Below are positions 49,521 to 57,788 of a DNA stretch of 64,000 nt, in pieces. The notes beneath the pieces are model-generated. The model ran no database searches. It saw only the letters and a program-made list of their open reading frames with translations, and was not told the origin of the DNA. A program made the position numbers and the translations under genes. Position 1 is the stretch's first letter. The number at the start of each line of letters is the position of its first letter. The DNA comes from Parvularcula sp039822105. GTDB lineage: Bacteria > Pseudomonadota > Alphaproteobacteria > Caulobacterales > Parvularculaceae. The stretch is from positions 62,001 to 126,000 of the forward strand of contig JBCBMW010000003.1 in the NCBI GenBank assembly GCA_039822105.1. Reading direction: 5' to 3'.

Positions 49521-51347
49521 CTACGCCTCCTTGATCGGCTGAACGACGCGGATGTGAACGTCTTTCAGCTGTTCGTCGGAAGGCTCTGACGGCGCACCGA
49601 GGAGGAGATCTTCGGCGTTTTGTGTCAGCGGGAACATCGTCACTTCACGGATGTTCTCTTGATCAGCCAGCAGCATGACTATGCGGTCCACACCGTAGGC
49701 CACACCGCCGTGGGGCGGGGCGCCATATTTGAATGCATTCAGCATGCCGCCGAATTCGTTCTCCACGACCTCAGGGCCGTAACCCGCCTTGGCAAAGGCA
49801 GCATACATAACCTCAGGCTTGTGGTTCCGGATCGCGCCGGAGGCCATTTCATAGCCGTTGCAGACGAGGTCGTACTGGTTCGCCTTGAGGGCCAGGACCT
49901 CTTCGTCCGTCGTCGCCGCTTCGAGCGCTTCAAGGCCGCCTTGCGGCATCGAGAACGGGTTGTGACCGAACTCGACCTTCTTGTGCCCCTCATCCCACTC
50001 ATACATCGGGAAATCGACGATCCAGCAGAAGGCGAAACGGTTTTCGTCAAACAGTGGCGAGCCATCGGGCATGGTTTTGCCCATACCTTGCAGCTCACGA
50101 GCGATCTCGACCCGCGCGCCGCCAGCGATTTTCTCGAACTCTTCCGGCTTACCGGCGAGGAAGAAGGCCGCGTCCCCTGCCCCAAGGCCTAACTGCTCAC
50201 GGATCGCGTGGGTGCGTTCTGGGCCGATGTTCTTCGCCAGCGGGCCTTTGCCGTCGCCATCGTCGAACATGATGTAGCCCATGCCCGGAAGGCCTTGCTT
50301 CTGAGCCCAAGAGTTCATCCGGTCACAGAAGGCACGGCTGCCGCCGCCAGGCGCAGGGATCGCGCGGATCTGCTTCTCGGGATCCTCCGCCATCGAGGCA
50401 AAGATCTTGAAGCCGGAACCTTTGAAGTGGTCGGTGACGATCTGCATTTCGAGCGGCACGCGGAGGTCTGGCTTATCGGAGCCATATTTCAGCATCGATT
50501 CCGCATAAGGAATATGCCGCCAAGTGCTGTAGTCATCGACGGTCCGATCACGAGCAAACGCTTTGAACGCCGCCTCCACGACTGGACCCGTTGTGTCGAA
50601 CACCTCTTGCTGCTCGACAAAACTCATCTCGATATCGAGCTGGTAGAACTCACCCGCCGAACGATCCGCCCGTGCGTCCTCGTCGCGGAAGCACGGCGCG
50701 ATCTGGAAATACCGGTCAAAGCCCGAGACCATGATGAGCTGTTTGAAGATCTGCGGCGCCTGGGGCAGCGCGAAGAACTTACCCGGGTGGAGACGTGAAG
50801 GGACGAGGAAGTCCCGCGCGCCCTCTGGTGAGGATGCCGTCAGGATTGGGGTTTGGTACTCCGTGAAGCCTGCGTCTTCCATCCCGCGGCGGAGCTTCGC
50901 CACAACGCCCGAGCGCATCACGATGTTGTTGTGCATAGTCTCCCGGCGAAGATCGAGGTAACGATGCCGCATACGGATGTCTTCAGGATAGTCCGGCTCA
51001 CCAAAGACCGGCAGTGGCAGATCACCGGCTGCGCTCATCACCTCAAAGCTCTTGATACGGACTTCGATCTCGCCAGTGGCGAGGTTGGGGTTCTTCGCCT
51101 CATCGGCGCGCGCCACCACAACGCCGTTGATGCGGATGCAGCTTTCCGCGCGCACCGCTTCGACATCAGCGAAGAAGGCTTCTTCCGGCTCGCACAGGAT
51201 CTGCGTCAGGCCGTAATGGTCGCGCAGGTCGATGAAAAGAAGGCCGCCATGGTCGCGTTTCCGGTGAACCCAGCCCGAAAGACGGACCTCTGATCCCACA
51301 TCGGAGGCCCGGAGCGCGCCGCAATGGTGCGAGCGATAAGCATGCAT
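49521..51347 (-). CDS. aspS: Aspartyl-tRNA synthetase
   Basis: This 608-residue class II synthetase has an N-terminal OB-fold anticodon-binding domain ('VRLSGWVHRKRDHGGLLFIDLRD'). Motif 1 is followed by motif 2 (within 'FQIAPCFRDEDARADRSAGEFYQLDIEMSF') and motif 3 ('GVAYGVDRIVML'), with the bacterial GAD insertion domain between. Alphaproteobacterial AspS usually also charges tRNA-Asn for the indirect amidation route, but discrimination cannot be read here. Normal length; it leads into the NTF2-like gene. Confidence 0.97.
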   Translation of the reverse strand: MHAYRSHHCGALRASDVGSEVRLSGWVHRKRDHGGLLFIDLRDHYGLTQILCEPEEAFFADVEAVRAESCIRINGVVVARADEAKNPNLATGEIEVRIKSFEVMSAAGDLPLPVFGEPDYPEDIRMRHRYLDLRRETMHNNIVMRSGVVAKLRRGMEDAGFTEYQTPILTASSPEGARDFLVPSRLHPGKFFALPQAPQIFKQLIMVSGFDRYFQIAPCFRDEDARADRSAGEFYQLDIEMSFVEQQEVFDTTGPVVEAAFKAFARDRTVDDYSTWRHIPYAESMLKYGSDKPDLRVPLEMQIVTDHFKGSGFKIFASMAEDPEKQIRAIPAPGGGSRAFCDRMNSWAQKQGLPGMGYIMFDDGDGKGPLAKNIGPERTHAIREQLGLGAGDAAFFLAGKPEEFEKIAGGARVEIARELQGMGKTMPDGSPLFDENRFAFCWIVDFPMYEWDEGHKKVEFGHNPFSMPQGGLEALEAATTDEEVLALKANQYDLVCNGYEMASGAIRNHKPEVMYAAFAKAGYGPEVVENEFGGMLNAFKYGAPPHGGVAYGVDRIVMLLADQENIREVTMFPLTQNAEDLLLGAPSEPSDEQLKDVHIRVVQPIKEA

Positions 51348-51593
51348 GTTGATCGTCCTAGAAAAGAAAGCCGTGCCATGACCTCGACTGTCGCCCTGGT
51401 CAAGGTTGCGGGCGCCCAGAGCCGGCGGCGGTCAACAGATTCTGCTCGCCGCGTGGCCCATTTCCTTCAAATTCTACGAATTCCTTCTTGAGCCCTGGTT
51501 CTGGACGAAACTCATCCAAAGGATCGCCAGCGCCATTGCCATGTGGCTGCGCCCACGCTCAACACCCCTCTCTTGAAGCGTGGGCGTGGCGGC

Positions 51594-52055
51594 ATGGCAG
51601 AGGTGATCTACAGCGACGACGAGATCAGCGAGGTCGTGCGGCAGCTTCAGGACTGCACCCTGCCTAAGGACGAGTGGACCCACGCCGCCCATTGGGCGGC
51701 AGCGCTTGCCATTGCATCGGCGGAAGACGAGCCCTTTGCCGTCATGGCAGCGACGATCCCGCCCTATAACGAAGCTGTGGGCGGGCAGAACACCGACACC
51801 GAGGGCTATCACGACACGATCACCTATGCCTGCATGGCGCTTGCAGAGATGGTCGTCGGTGAAGCGGAGGGCCGGAGCCTCTCCGATATCCATGCCGCGG
51901 TCATGGCGTCGCCCCTCGGCGGAATGGACTGGCTGAAGCGGCACCACAGCCCGGAGATTTTGTGGTCGGTGGCGGCGCGTCGGAAGGCCGTCGAACCGGA
52001 TTTGGCGCCCCTTAAGGACGCCCTCCAAGACGTTACCGATAATCTACAAGGTTAG
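51594..52055 (+). CDS. Conserved hypothetical protein
   Basis: The 153-residue frame is taken from ATG 51594 (MAEVIYSDDEISEVVRQLQDCTLP). It contains 'EWTHAAHWAAALAI', 'PPYNEAVGGQNTDTEGYHDTITYACMALAEM', 'MASPLGGMDWLKRHHSPEILWSVAARRKAVEPDLAPL'. I recall this His-rich helical pattern from unnamed conserved bacterial proteins, but no activity is known. Metal binding through the HxxH and GYHDT His residues is conceivable and unproven. It diverges from aspS. Confidence 0.65.
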   Translation: MAEVIYSDDEISEVVRQLQDCTLPKDEWTHAAHWAAALAIASAEDEPFAVMAATIPPYNEAVGGQNTDTEGYHDTITYACMALAEMVVGEAEGRSLSDIHAAVMASPLGGMDWLKRHHSPEILWSVAARRKAVEPDLAPLKDALQDVTDNLQG

Positions 52056-52105
52056 CGGCTTCCGCTTCATTTTTCGGCAACAGATCTCAAGAAGCGGTTC
52101 AATCG

Positions 52106-52130
52106 GGAACAGGAAGAGCCGATCTGTTCC
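52106..52130 (+). repeat. Hairpin downstream of the conserved hypothetical gene
   Basis: GGAACAG (52106-52112) and CTGTTCC (52124-52130) form a perfect 7-bp stem with an 11-nt loop, 50 bp past the stop at 52055. It lacks a T tract directly after, so termination is only possible. Confidence 0.4.
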
Positions 52131-52177
52131 GCGACGGCACATGAGATGCCCAGAAAAAGCCTTTTTTCCTCATGCAC

Positions 52178-52233
52178 TTAACGCGCTTTCAACCGTAGCG
52201 CTTAGGCCAATCTTAGCCGGCGTTACGTATTAT
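52178..52233 (+). promoter_or_regulatory. Possible sciP promoter with CtrA-like half-site
   Basis: TTAA-N7-TCAA (52178-52192) differs by one base from the CtrA consensus TTAA-N7-TTAA. A possible -10 TATTAT lies at 52228-52233. Caulobacter sciP is CtrA-activated, so a CtrA site upstream is expected. The position relative to the -10 (35 bp upstream) is not ideal. Confidence 0.35.
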
Positions 52234-52289
52234 CACTTCTCAAGACGCAGGAATACCGCCGTGGGGGTGGTCTGACGTGGGGATAGTGA

Positions 52290-52571
52290 ATGAACGGTTT
52301 GATGACGCAAAGACAGCAGCGTGAACCCTATGTGATCGGCCCGGACGGGACGCCGCTTACGCTCGCTGATCTTCCTTCTCCCAACACCAAGCGCTGGGTG
52401 ATCCGCCGGAAAGCTGAAGTGGTGTCAGCTGTCCGTGGGGGCCTCCTGAGCTTGGAGTCCGCTTGTGATCGCTACAAGCTCACCGATGAAGAGTTCGCTT
52501 CCTGGGAACGCGCCATCGACAAACATGGCATGCAGGGCCTCCGCGCCACGCGTGTCCAACAGTACCGCTAA
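52290..52571 (+). CDS. sciP: CtrA inhibitor SciP (DUF1153)
   Basis: SciP binds CtrA and blocks it from activating promoters in G1 cells. The 93-residue protein carries the family core 'REPYVIGPDGTPLTLADLPSPNTKRWVIRRKAEVVSAVRGGLLSLESACDRYKLTDEEFASWERAIDKHG' and ends 'GLRATRVQQYR', a helix-turn-helix-like fold. The start may be ATG 52290 or 52302 (MTQRQQREPY). It is followed by a hairpin and an FlhF-like GTPase gene. Together with the PopA-like protein it implies a CtrA cell-cycle network. Confidence 0.94.
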   Translation: MNGLMTQRQQREPYVIGPDGTPLTLADLPSPNTKRWVIRRKAEVVSAVRGGLLSLESACDRYKLTDEEFASWERAIDKHGMQGLRATRVQQYR

Positions 52572-52581
52572 TTCAACCGCT

Positions 52582-52616
52582 TGCCGCCCATGTGCCGAGA
52601 ATGCATGTGGGCGGCA
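52582..52616 (+). terminator. Hairpin after sciP
   Basis: TGCCGCCCA (52582-52590) pairs perfectly with TGGGCGGCA (52608-52616), extended by three wobble/AT pairs. It lies 10 bp past the sciP stop and has no U tract, so it is a terminator-like or 3'-stabilising element. Confidence 0.5.
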
Positions 52617-52771
52617 TAGTGTGTGCATCCTCCATCCGCTGAAGCAGCAGTGGGCTCAGAGATATTTTCTGAGGGAGGGTTATCATGCGCGGACCTTTCA
52701 GCTTAGCTTATGAACCGTTAGGACGCTCGGCGTGCTACCTTGATGCACGAGAAAGAGCTGCGCCGCATCCC

Positions 52772-53905
52772 ATGAGTTATCAGACCTTTCAGGGTTCTTC
52801 CGTTGATGAGGCGAAACGGGCCATGCGCAGGGCCCTAGGCGACGATGCTGTCGTGATCGCCACCCGCCGCCGCGCTGATGGCGGTGTCGAGCTGCGGGCC
52901 ATTCGCCGCGGGCAACCTCTTTTCAAAGGCGAAGGCGGCGCGCCGAATGGCGCGTTTGGCCGCGCCCAACCTGCCCCGCAAGCCCCGGCGCCAAGCCTTG
53001 GCGGTCTTCGGGAGCCGCGGGTCGACCCCCATGCTGCCCAACGTTCAGCGCCCGCCCGTGAGGAAGCGCCTATGGGCGCGCTGCGCGGCGATTTCTCGCG
53101 CAACCTTGCCCGCGACCCTTCTCAAGGCGATCCGCTCTACCGCCGGTGGGAACAGCGCTTCGCGCGCCATGGCCTGACGCCGCGCCTCATCCGCGCCCTT
53201 GTTGACGAGGCTCACGAGCTCGGCGGTCGCGGCGATGAACTGACGCAGCTCAGCCACGCGCTTTCGCGCGTCATGCGCTTTGCCCCCCTCGATATCACCC
53301 GCGATGTGCCGATCATGCTGATTGGCCAAACGGGCGCCGGGAAGACATCCTCTGCGGCCAAGCTCGCCGCTGGTGCCGCCGCGCAAGGTGGCCGCCTTGG
53401 CTTTATCTCAGCCGATGTCGGCCGTGCGGGCGCGATTGAGCAGATGCAGACCTATGCTGACGCCCTCGACACCCGGTTCTGGGCTGTCGAAGAGCCGCGT
53501 CAGGTCGCGCAGATCATCCGCCAGGAACGCCCGGCGGAGGGCATCATCCTCGACACACCAGGCGTCAGCCCGTTCGCCACCGCCGACGTCCAGGCCGTGC
53601 GCGCTTTCCGCGAAGCCCTCGGTGCGGAGATGATCTTGGTGATCCCCGCTTCCGGCGACGTTTCGGAGCATACCGATTGGGTCGCAGCGTTCGCCGATAT
53701 CGGCGTGCGCCGCTGCATCATCACCAAGTTTGACGCCTCGCGCCGGGTCGGCGCGGCGATCAGCGCTTGCTACCAGGCCGGTATGGCCCTCGCGCATTTC
53801 TCAGAAGCGCCGTTCATCGCCGATGGGTTGATCAATGCGCAGCCTGACTATCTCGCGCGCCGTCTTTTGATGGACATCCCCGCGCGGCTCGGCAACGGGC
53901 GCTAA
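52772..53905 (+). CDS. FlhF-like SRP-type GTPase
   Basis: The start is ATG 52772 (MSYQTFQGSSVDEAKRAM). The 377-residue protein has an N-terminal segment typical of FlhF ('SVDEAKRAMRRALGDDAVVIATRRRADGGVEL'), a Pro/Ala linker, an N domain, and the GTPase G domain: P-loop 'LIGQTGAGKTSSAAKL', 'FISADVGRAGAIEQMQTYADAL', DxxG-like 'ILDTPG' and 'TKFD' (G4, usually TKLD). FlhF places and numbers polar flagella. The modified G3/G4 residues leave the GTPase activity open. It is next to sciP, and its stop overlaps the convergent hydrolase. Confidence 0.85.
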   Translation: MSYQTFQGSSVDEAKRAMRRALGDDAVVIATRRRADGGVELRAIRRGQPLFKGEGGAPNGAFGRAQPAPQAPAPSLGGLREPRVDPHAAQRSAPAREEAPMGALRGDFSRNLARDPSQGDPLYRRWEQRFARHGLTPRLIRALVDEAHELGGRGDELTQLSHALSRVMRFAPLDITRDVPIMLIGQTGAGKTSSAAKLAAGAAAQGGRLGFISADVGRAGAIEQMQTYADALDTRFWAVEEPRQVAQIIRQERPAEGIILDTPGVSPFATADVQAVRAFREALGAEMILVIPASGDVSEHTDWVAAFADIGVRRCIITKFDASRRVGAAISACYQAGMALAHFSEAPFIADGLINAQPDYLARRLLMDIPARLGNGR

Positions 53906-54771
53906 GCCGCCTCCGACACCTCCCACAGCTCATCAATGCCGTCGGCGATCCGCTCGATCGCAGGCGGCGTGAGGATGGAGAGGTGCCCCTCCGACTTAAA
54001 CTTCACCCGCTCGGCCCAGGTCCCTTCCCGGGCGTAGCGTTTCATCAGGGCAGTGGTGCCTTGGCTCGCCGCCGTAGCGGTTGCGAAAAAGGCAGGCATA
54101 TGCAGCGCTTCGTCAACCTCGACCTCGCGCGACTGCCGGTCCATCGCGCGAAACTCCGCAGAGGCTGTGGCGAGGTGCTCCGGTGAACTGATGGATTTGA
54201 TCTTGGACAGGCGCTCGTCGCCATCGAGCTCCATCAGGTTGGGATGAAAGTTCTCAAGGAGCGGCCCCATGGCGCTGCCCATCACCTGAACCCCTGTTTC
54301 GGCAACCGTCTTGGCAAAGACAGTCCAGCCTGCCCACGTCCTGTCTTTTGCCAAGGATGGGCAAACAGCATCGATAAACGCGAGCGCCCGGAGCCGCTCC
54401 GCCGCGACATTGCCCGCGTGGTGAAGCCGCAGCCCCGCCATAGAATGACCTGCCAAGACAATCGGTGTGCTGATGTCCAAAGCGTCAAGCAAGCTCATCA
54501 TGTCAGCAACATGGAACCTGGGATCAAGCACGACCCCATCAGGCGCAGGTTCACTCGGATACATCCCCGCCCGCGAATGGGTGACGGCAAGCCACCCCCG
54601 CCCGGCAAGCTCCCGGCACAGATGAGCACCATCAACCCAAGAGCCGAATGAGCCTGAATCGAACAGAAGAACACGCTCAGACGACGTATCGCCAAAGAGC
54701 GCAGCCGCCAAAGAACGCCCCTCGCCCGTCTCAACTTTCCGGGGTGTTCCCGTCTCCTGCGCCACGTTCAA
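53902..54771 (-). CDS. Alpha/beta-fold hydrolase
   Basis: The 289-residue protein has the nucleophile elbow 'VLAGHSMAGLRLHHAG' (GxSxG, Ser), an oxyanion-type 'FDSGSFGSWVDGAHLCREL' and the C-terminal His in 'EGHLSILTPPAIERI'. A lid region (about residues 140-230) is helical. Substrate unknown: esterase, lipase or haloperoxidase-like. It converges with flhF (4-nt overlap) and lies downstream of nothing obvious. Confidence 0.85.
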   Translation of the reverse strand: MNVAQETGTPRKVETGEGRSLAAALFGDTSSERVLLFDSGSFGSWVDGAHLCRELAGRGWLAVTHSRAGMYPSEPAPDGVVLDPRFHVADMMSLLDALDISTPIVLAGHSMAGLRLHHAGNVAAERLRALAFIDAVCPSLAKDRTWAGWTVFAKTVAETGVQVMGSAMGPLLENFHPNLMELDGDERLSKIKSISSPEHLATASAEFRAMDRQSREVEVDEALHMPAFFATATAASQGTTALMKRYAREGTWAERVKFKSEGHLSILTPPAIERIADGIDELWEVSEAA

Positions 54772-54906
54772 CCTCCGTCACCAACGTCCATACTTATTGT
54801 GCGAGTCTAAGGAGCAGCAGGACAGAAGAATGCTCAAAAGATGGTGAGAGCCCTGTCGGGGTTTTGCCGCCTTCCCAGTCACCCAAACACCTTGAGACAG
54901 GCGGGA

Positions 54907-56244
54907 CTAAGGCGAAGCGGTCCCTTCCCACGCCGTCAGGGCCGGCGACCCGTCGATCAGGACGATATACTCAGCAGGTTGCTGCTCAGGTGGTGTGATC
55001 TCGAACCTGAAGACCTTGGTGAGCAAGCCGGTCTGGGTGCGCAGCCGCGTATCCCCCACATAGGGTGAGCCTTCTGTGTAAAGCTCAAAGATCGCCGTCT
55101 GCGAACCGCCTGCCACCGCGCGCAAATCCCCGATGCCGTCAAGATACATCAGATAAGGATTGTTCTGACTCATCGTAAATTCAGTAAACGGTCCTTCAGA
55201 CTGCAGAAACCCTGGAAGCGCCTTTGATGGAAAGTTCTGTTGGCTGTCAGCATAGGTCATCACGATCGATGTGATCGCATCAGCAAACGGAAGATCTCCG
55301 TTCGAGAGCCGAAGCGCAAGCGGCTCTCCCGTTTCGTTGACGACAGCCTTCATCACGTGGAACAGGCCCCAAAACCCGTAAAGCGGCTCATCGTCACCGA
55401 TGCCGAAGTCGCGCACCATCGCTTCGATGTTGCCCGGAATGACGTCGTAGCGACCCGCCCCATCAAGCGTCATCAGGATGTTCCGGACGAGGTGGGAGGC
55501 GGCCACAGGATCAATACCAAGCACGCTGTCATCCGGATCTCTCGCGGCCTGCAGCTCACTGAGCGCCTCAGAAGCGACGTTTGAGAACGCAGACGCATCA
55601 CCGGACAACGCAGTGGATCGCAGCGAGATCAATGATCCCGGCGCCTCGTCAGGCAGATCCGCCATCATGCCGCCGAGCCAGAGCATCGCGTCATCGAGAT
55701 CGTCCTCGTGAATGCGGTCGACGCCGAAATACCTGATCCTACGCTCCTCGGGGAGCGACACATTGTAAGCATGCAGATCTTTGATTTTGTCGAAATGTTG
55801 CTGGTTGCCCCACTGGGCTGCACGGTCGAGCCATGCTTGGAAAACTGGCGCGAGGTGGCTCTCGTCACCTGTCTCGAGATACGCGTTGAACCGTTCCGCC
55901 TGCACGTAGCTGAGCTCAGCCATCAGCCACCTCACACCGACACGCTCATGGAGGTGCTTCATCAGTGCAAGGTCGAAATCCTGAGCCGCTTGAGCGCCGT
56001 GGATCTCACCAACGAGGTAGAGCTGGCTGTCATAGAACGCATCCGGAAAGGAAAAACCGGGATCAGTCTGTTCAAGGTCAATTCTTTGGACATGGCGTTC
56101 GAGGTAACTGGTGTACGGGCCAGCGCTTAGCCTCTCCTCGACCACGACCTTCCACGGCCACAGCGCCGCGGCAATCGCCAAAACCAGGCCAAAAAGAAGC
56201 GTCCACTTCAGAACAAAACCGACAATCCTCAATTGCCCCCCCAC
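54907..56244 (-). CDS. Membrane-anchored EreA/ChaN-like protein
   Basis: The 445-residue protein has an N-terminal membrane helix ('GFVLKWTLLFGLVLAIAAALWPWK') and a large periplasmic domain. Residues about 70-170 contain 'LYLVGEIHGAQAAQDFDLALMKHLHERVGVRWLMAELSYVQAERFNAYLETGDE', matching the GE(I/L)HG signature of the erythromycin-esterase/ChaN/TIKI fold, which uses conserved Glu and His. Members include esterases and haem-binding proteins. The catalytic role here is unknown. The GTG start (56244) is uncertain. Confidence 0.6.
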   Translation of the reverse strand: MGGQLRIVGFVLKWTLLFGLVLAIAAALWPWKVVVEERLSAGPYTSYLERHVQRIDLEQTDPGFSFPDAFYDSQLYLVGEIHGAQAAQDFDLALMKHLHERVGVRWLMAELSYVQAERFNAYLETGDESHLAPVFQAWLDRAAQWGNQQHFDKIKDLHAYNVSLPEERRIRYFGVDRIHEDDLDDAMLWLGGMMADLPDEAPGSLISLRSTALSGDASAFSNVASEALSELQAARDPDDSVLGIDPVAASHLVRNILMTLDGAGRYDVIPGNIEAMVRDFGIGDDEPLYGFWGLFHVMKAVVNETGEPLALRLSNGDLPFADAITSIVMTYADSQQNFPSKALPGFLQSEGPFTEFTMSQNNPYLMYLDGIGDLRAVAGGSQTAIFELYTEGSPYVGDTRLRTQTGLLTKVFRFEITPPEQQPAEYIVLIDGSPALTAWEGTASP

Positions 56245-56367
56245 ACCGGTACATCCGCTTATTGGTGGTCAGGTAGGCATCCGGTGCGGTGGGTTCCATA
56301 GAGACGGCAGGGCAAACGGCGCTTGTCGAGCCGCCTTGCCGACAACTGCGGGCAGGAACGCTCTCAA

Positions 56368-56805
56368 TCAGTAGGCGCACACCGAAAAGTCAGAGCCGAT
56401 CCAGCAAGCCGGATAGCTCTCCGACCGCATCGCATCGCCCCACTCAGCGATCGTTCCGTCGACCAAGCGGCTGCGCACGTTCGCCTCGCCCTTGGCGTAG
56501 ATCATCACCACGACTTCCAGCACGTCATCGTAGAAGGGTTTTCCGTCGTCTCGGGTGACCGCGAAGGAGCCCTTGCCCCGCGGCTCAAACTGACAGTCGC
56601 CGCGAAACTCACCGGGCCACAACACGCATTGCGCGGTTTTCAGCTCTTCAGGAGCCTCGGTGCCCAACGCTGCATCAGGCAACGCCCCAGCAGGCATCGC
56701 GGCCGCATCGTCTTGAGAAACGCTTTCACTGCAAGCGGATAGCTGCAAGGCAGCGATCAGGCCTATCGCGCCCCGAACCACCGCCTGGTTGATCCGCATG
56801 GTCAT
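56368..56805 (-). CDS. Lipoprotein of unknown function
   Basis: The 145-residue protein starts at ATG 56805 with GGGGAG upstream. The signal 'VVRGAIGLIAALQLSAC' gives lipobox LSAC. The mature part has four further Cys ('QCVLWPGEFRGDCQF', 'PACWIGSDFSVCAY'), suggesting two disulfides. No known family. A 27-bp direct repeat begins about 75 bp upstream of its start. Confidence 0.65.
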   Translation of the reverse strand: MTMRINQAVVRGAIGLIAALQLSACSESVSQDDAAAMPAGALPDAALGTEAPEELKTAQCVLWPGEFRGDCQFEPRGKGSFAVTRDDGKPFYDDVLEVVVMIYAKGEANVRSRLVDGTIAEWGDAMRSESYPACWIGSDFSVCAY

Positions 56806-56878
56806 CACTTACTCCCCTCAAGGCCGCGCACCGTCGCGCAGGGCCCATCATCTCTTGCCCTCGGTCCGCGACATTAGC

Positions 56879-56905
56879 GCGGCTTTGACCACGGCGCAAA
56901 ACCCT
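56879..56905 (+). repeat. 27-bp direct repeat, copy 1
   Basis: Identical to 57745-57771 in all 27 bases and in the same orientation. It begins GCGGCTTTGACC and ends AAAACCCT. The two copies flank the gene at 56961-57683. Confidence 0.9.
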
Positions 56906-56960
56906 AGGCGGTTATCAGCAAACGTGTCTGTGGCGGGCCGGAGGTCTGTATCAAACCAAG

Positions 56961-57683
56961 CTACTGCGGCTTGTCTGGCGGATCGGGAAGCGGTGGGTCG
57001 GTAAATCTCTCAAATGTCCGAGAAAGCCAGCTGAACGCCTGCTCAGTAAAGAGCCCGACCAAAAAGCCAATGAACGCCAGTCCGAAGACGTTAAGACCCT
57101 CGTTTGTGTCGGTCGGAGTGAAAGCAAGTGTGTAGCCGCTACGCAACGCCAACAAAAAACCAAAGGCCAACACGGCCGCCAACACTGCCCGTGAAGGTTC
57201 GAACTGATCTCGCACTTCTCCAGCGGCGCCTCGCAGCGTTGTCGCTGCGTATCCGATGATCGAACACACGCTGACTACGAAAAAAACCAATACAGAGCTT
57301 GGCCATGTGTTAGGGATCAGAAGCTTAAATGTCAGCCGCTCGCTAGCTCGAAAACTGCTGTCAACACAGCCATCATCAAGTTTCTGACGAACTGTGCGCA
57401 AGTCAACATCGCCACCATGCACCCCTGCATTAATCTGTGCGATGACGATACCTTCAGCTTTTTGTAAACAAGCAATCACCGCGGGAACTTCGGGAGAAGC
57501 TTGTTTTGCATCCACAAGTCTTTCGGCAATTCGATCTCGCAGATTCTCTCGCGCCTCGAGTTGGTTCATCCCGAAGGGCAGCATCAACACTAAGATCAAC
57601 GTGACCAACACATGCCAGTTCTTACGACTGAACTGCCAGAAGTCCGCCAACATCTCTTGCGAAACCATAAAGGTGTCCCCCAT
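56961..57683 (-). CDS. Membrane protein inside a direct-repeat-bounded insert
   Basis: The 240-residue protein has an N-terminal helix ('WHVLVTLILVLMLPFGMNQLE'), a soluble loop of about 100 residues with two Cys, and three C-terminal helices ('WPSSVLVFFVVSVCSIIGYAATTL', 'RAVLAAVLAFGFLLALRSGYTLAF', 'LNVFGLAFIGFLVGLFTEQAFSWL'). It ends with a Pro/Asp-rich tail. GGGGAG is 7 nt upstream of ATG 57683. No family was recognised. Composition is AT-richer than the flanking helicase. It lies exactly between two identical 27-bp repeats, so it looks like an added segment. Confidence 0.65.
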   Translation of the reverse strand: MGDTFMVSQEMLADFWQFSRKNWHVLVTLILVLMLPFGMNQLEARENLRDRIAERLVDAKQASPEVPAVIACLQKAEGIVIAQINAGVHGGDVDLRTVRQKLDDGCVDSSFRASERLTFKLLIPNTWPSSVLVFFVVSVCSIIGYAATTLRGAAGEVRDQFEPSRAVLAAVLAFGFLLALRSGYTLAFTPTDTNEGLNVFGLAFIGFLVGLFTEQAFSWLSRTFERFTDPPLPDPPDKPQ

Positions 57684-57700
57684 GAACAGGCTCCCCGGGA

Positions 57701-57716
57701 AGTTGTCTAAACAACT
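57701..57716 (+). repeat. Short hairpin between the inserted gene and the helicase gene
   Basis: AGTTGT (57701-57706) and ACAACT (57711-57716) pair perfectly around CTAA. It lies inside the repeat-bounded segment, upstream of the inserted gene's start. Significance is unknown. Confidence 0.3.
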
Positions 57717-57744
57717 GAAGACTTCATGTCATGCCTGAAGAACA

Positions 57745-57771
57745 GCGGCTTTGACCACGGCGCAAAACCCT
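57745..57771 (+). repeat. 27-bp direct repeat, copy 2
   Basis: Exact copy of 56879-56905. It ends 17 bp before the helicase start codon, so it overlaps the leader of that gene. Confidence 0.9.
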
Positions 57772-57788
57772 GCTCAACCCGGAGGATC

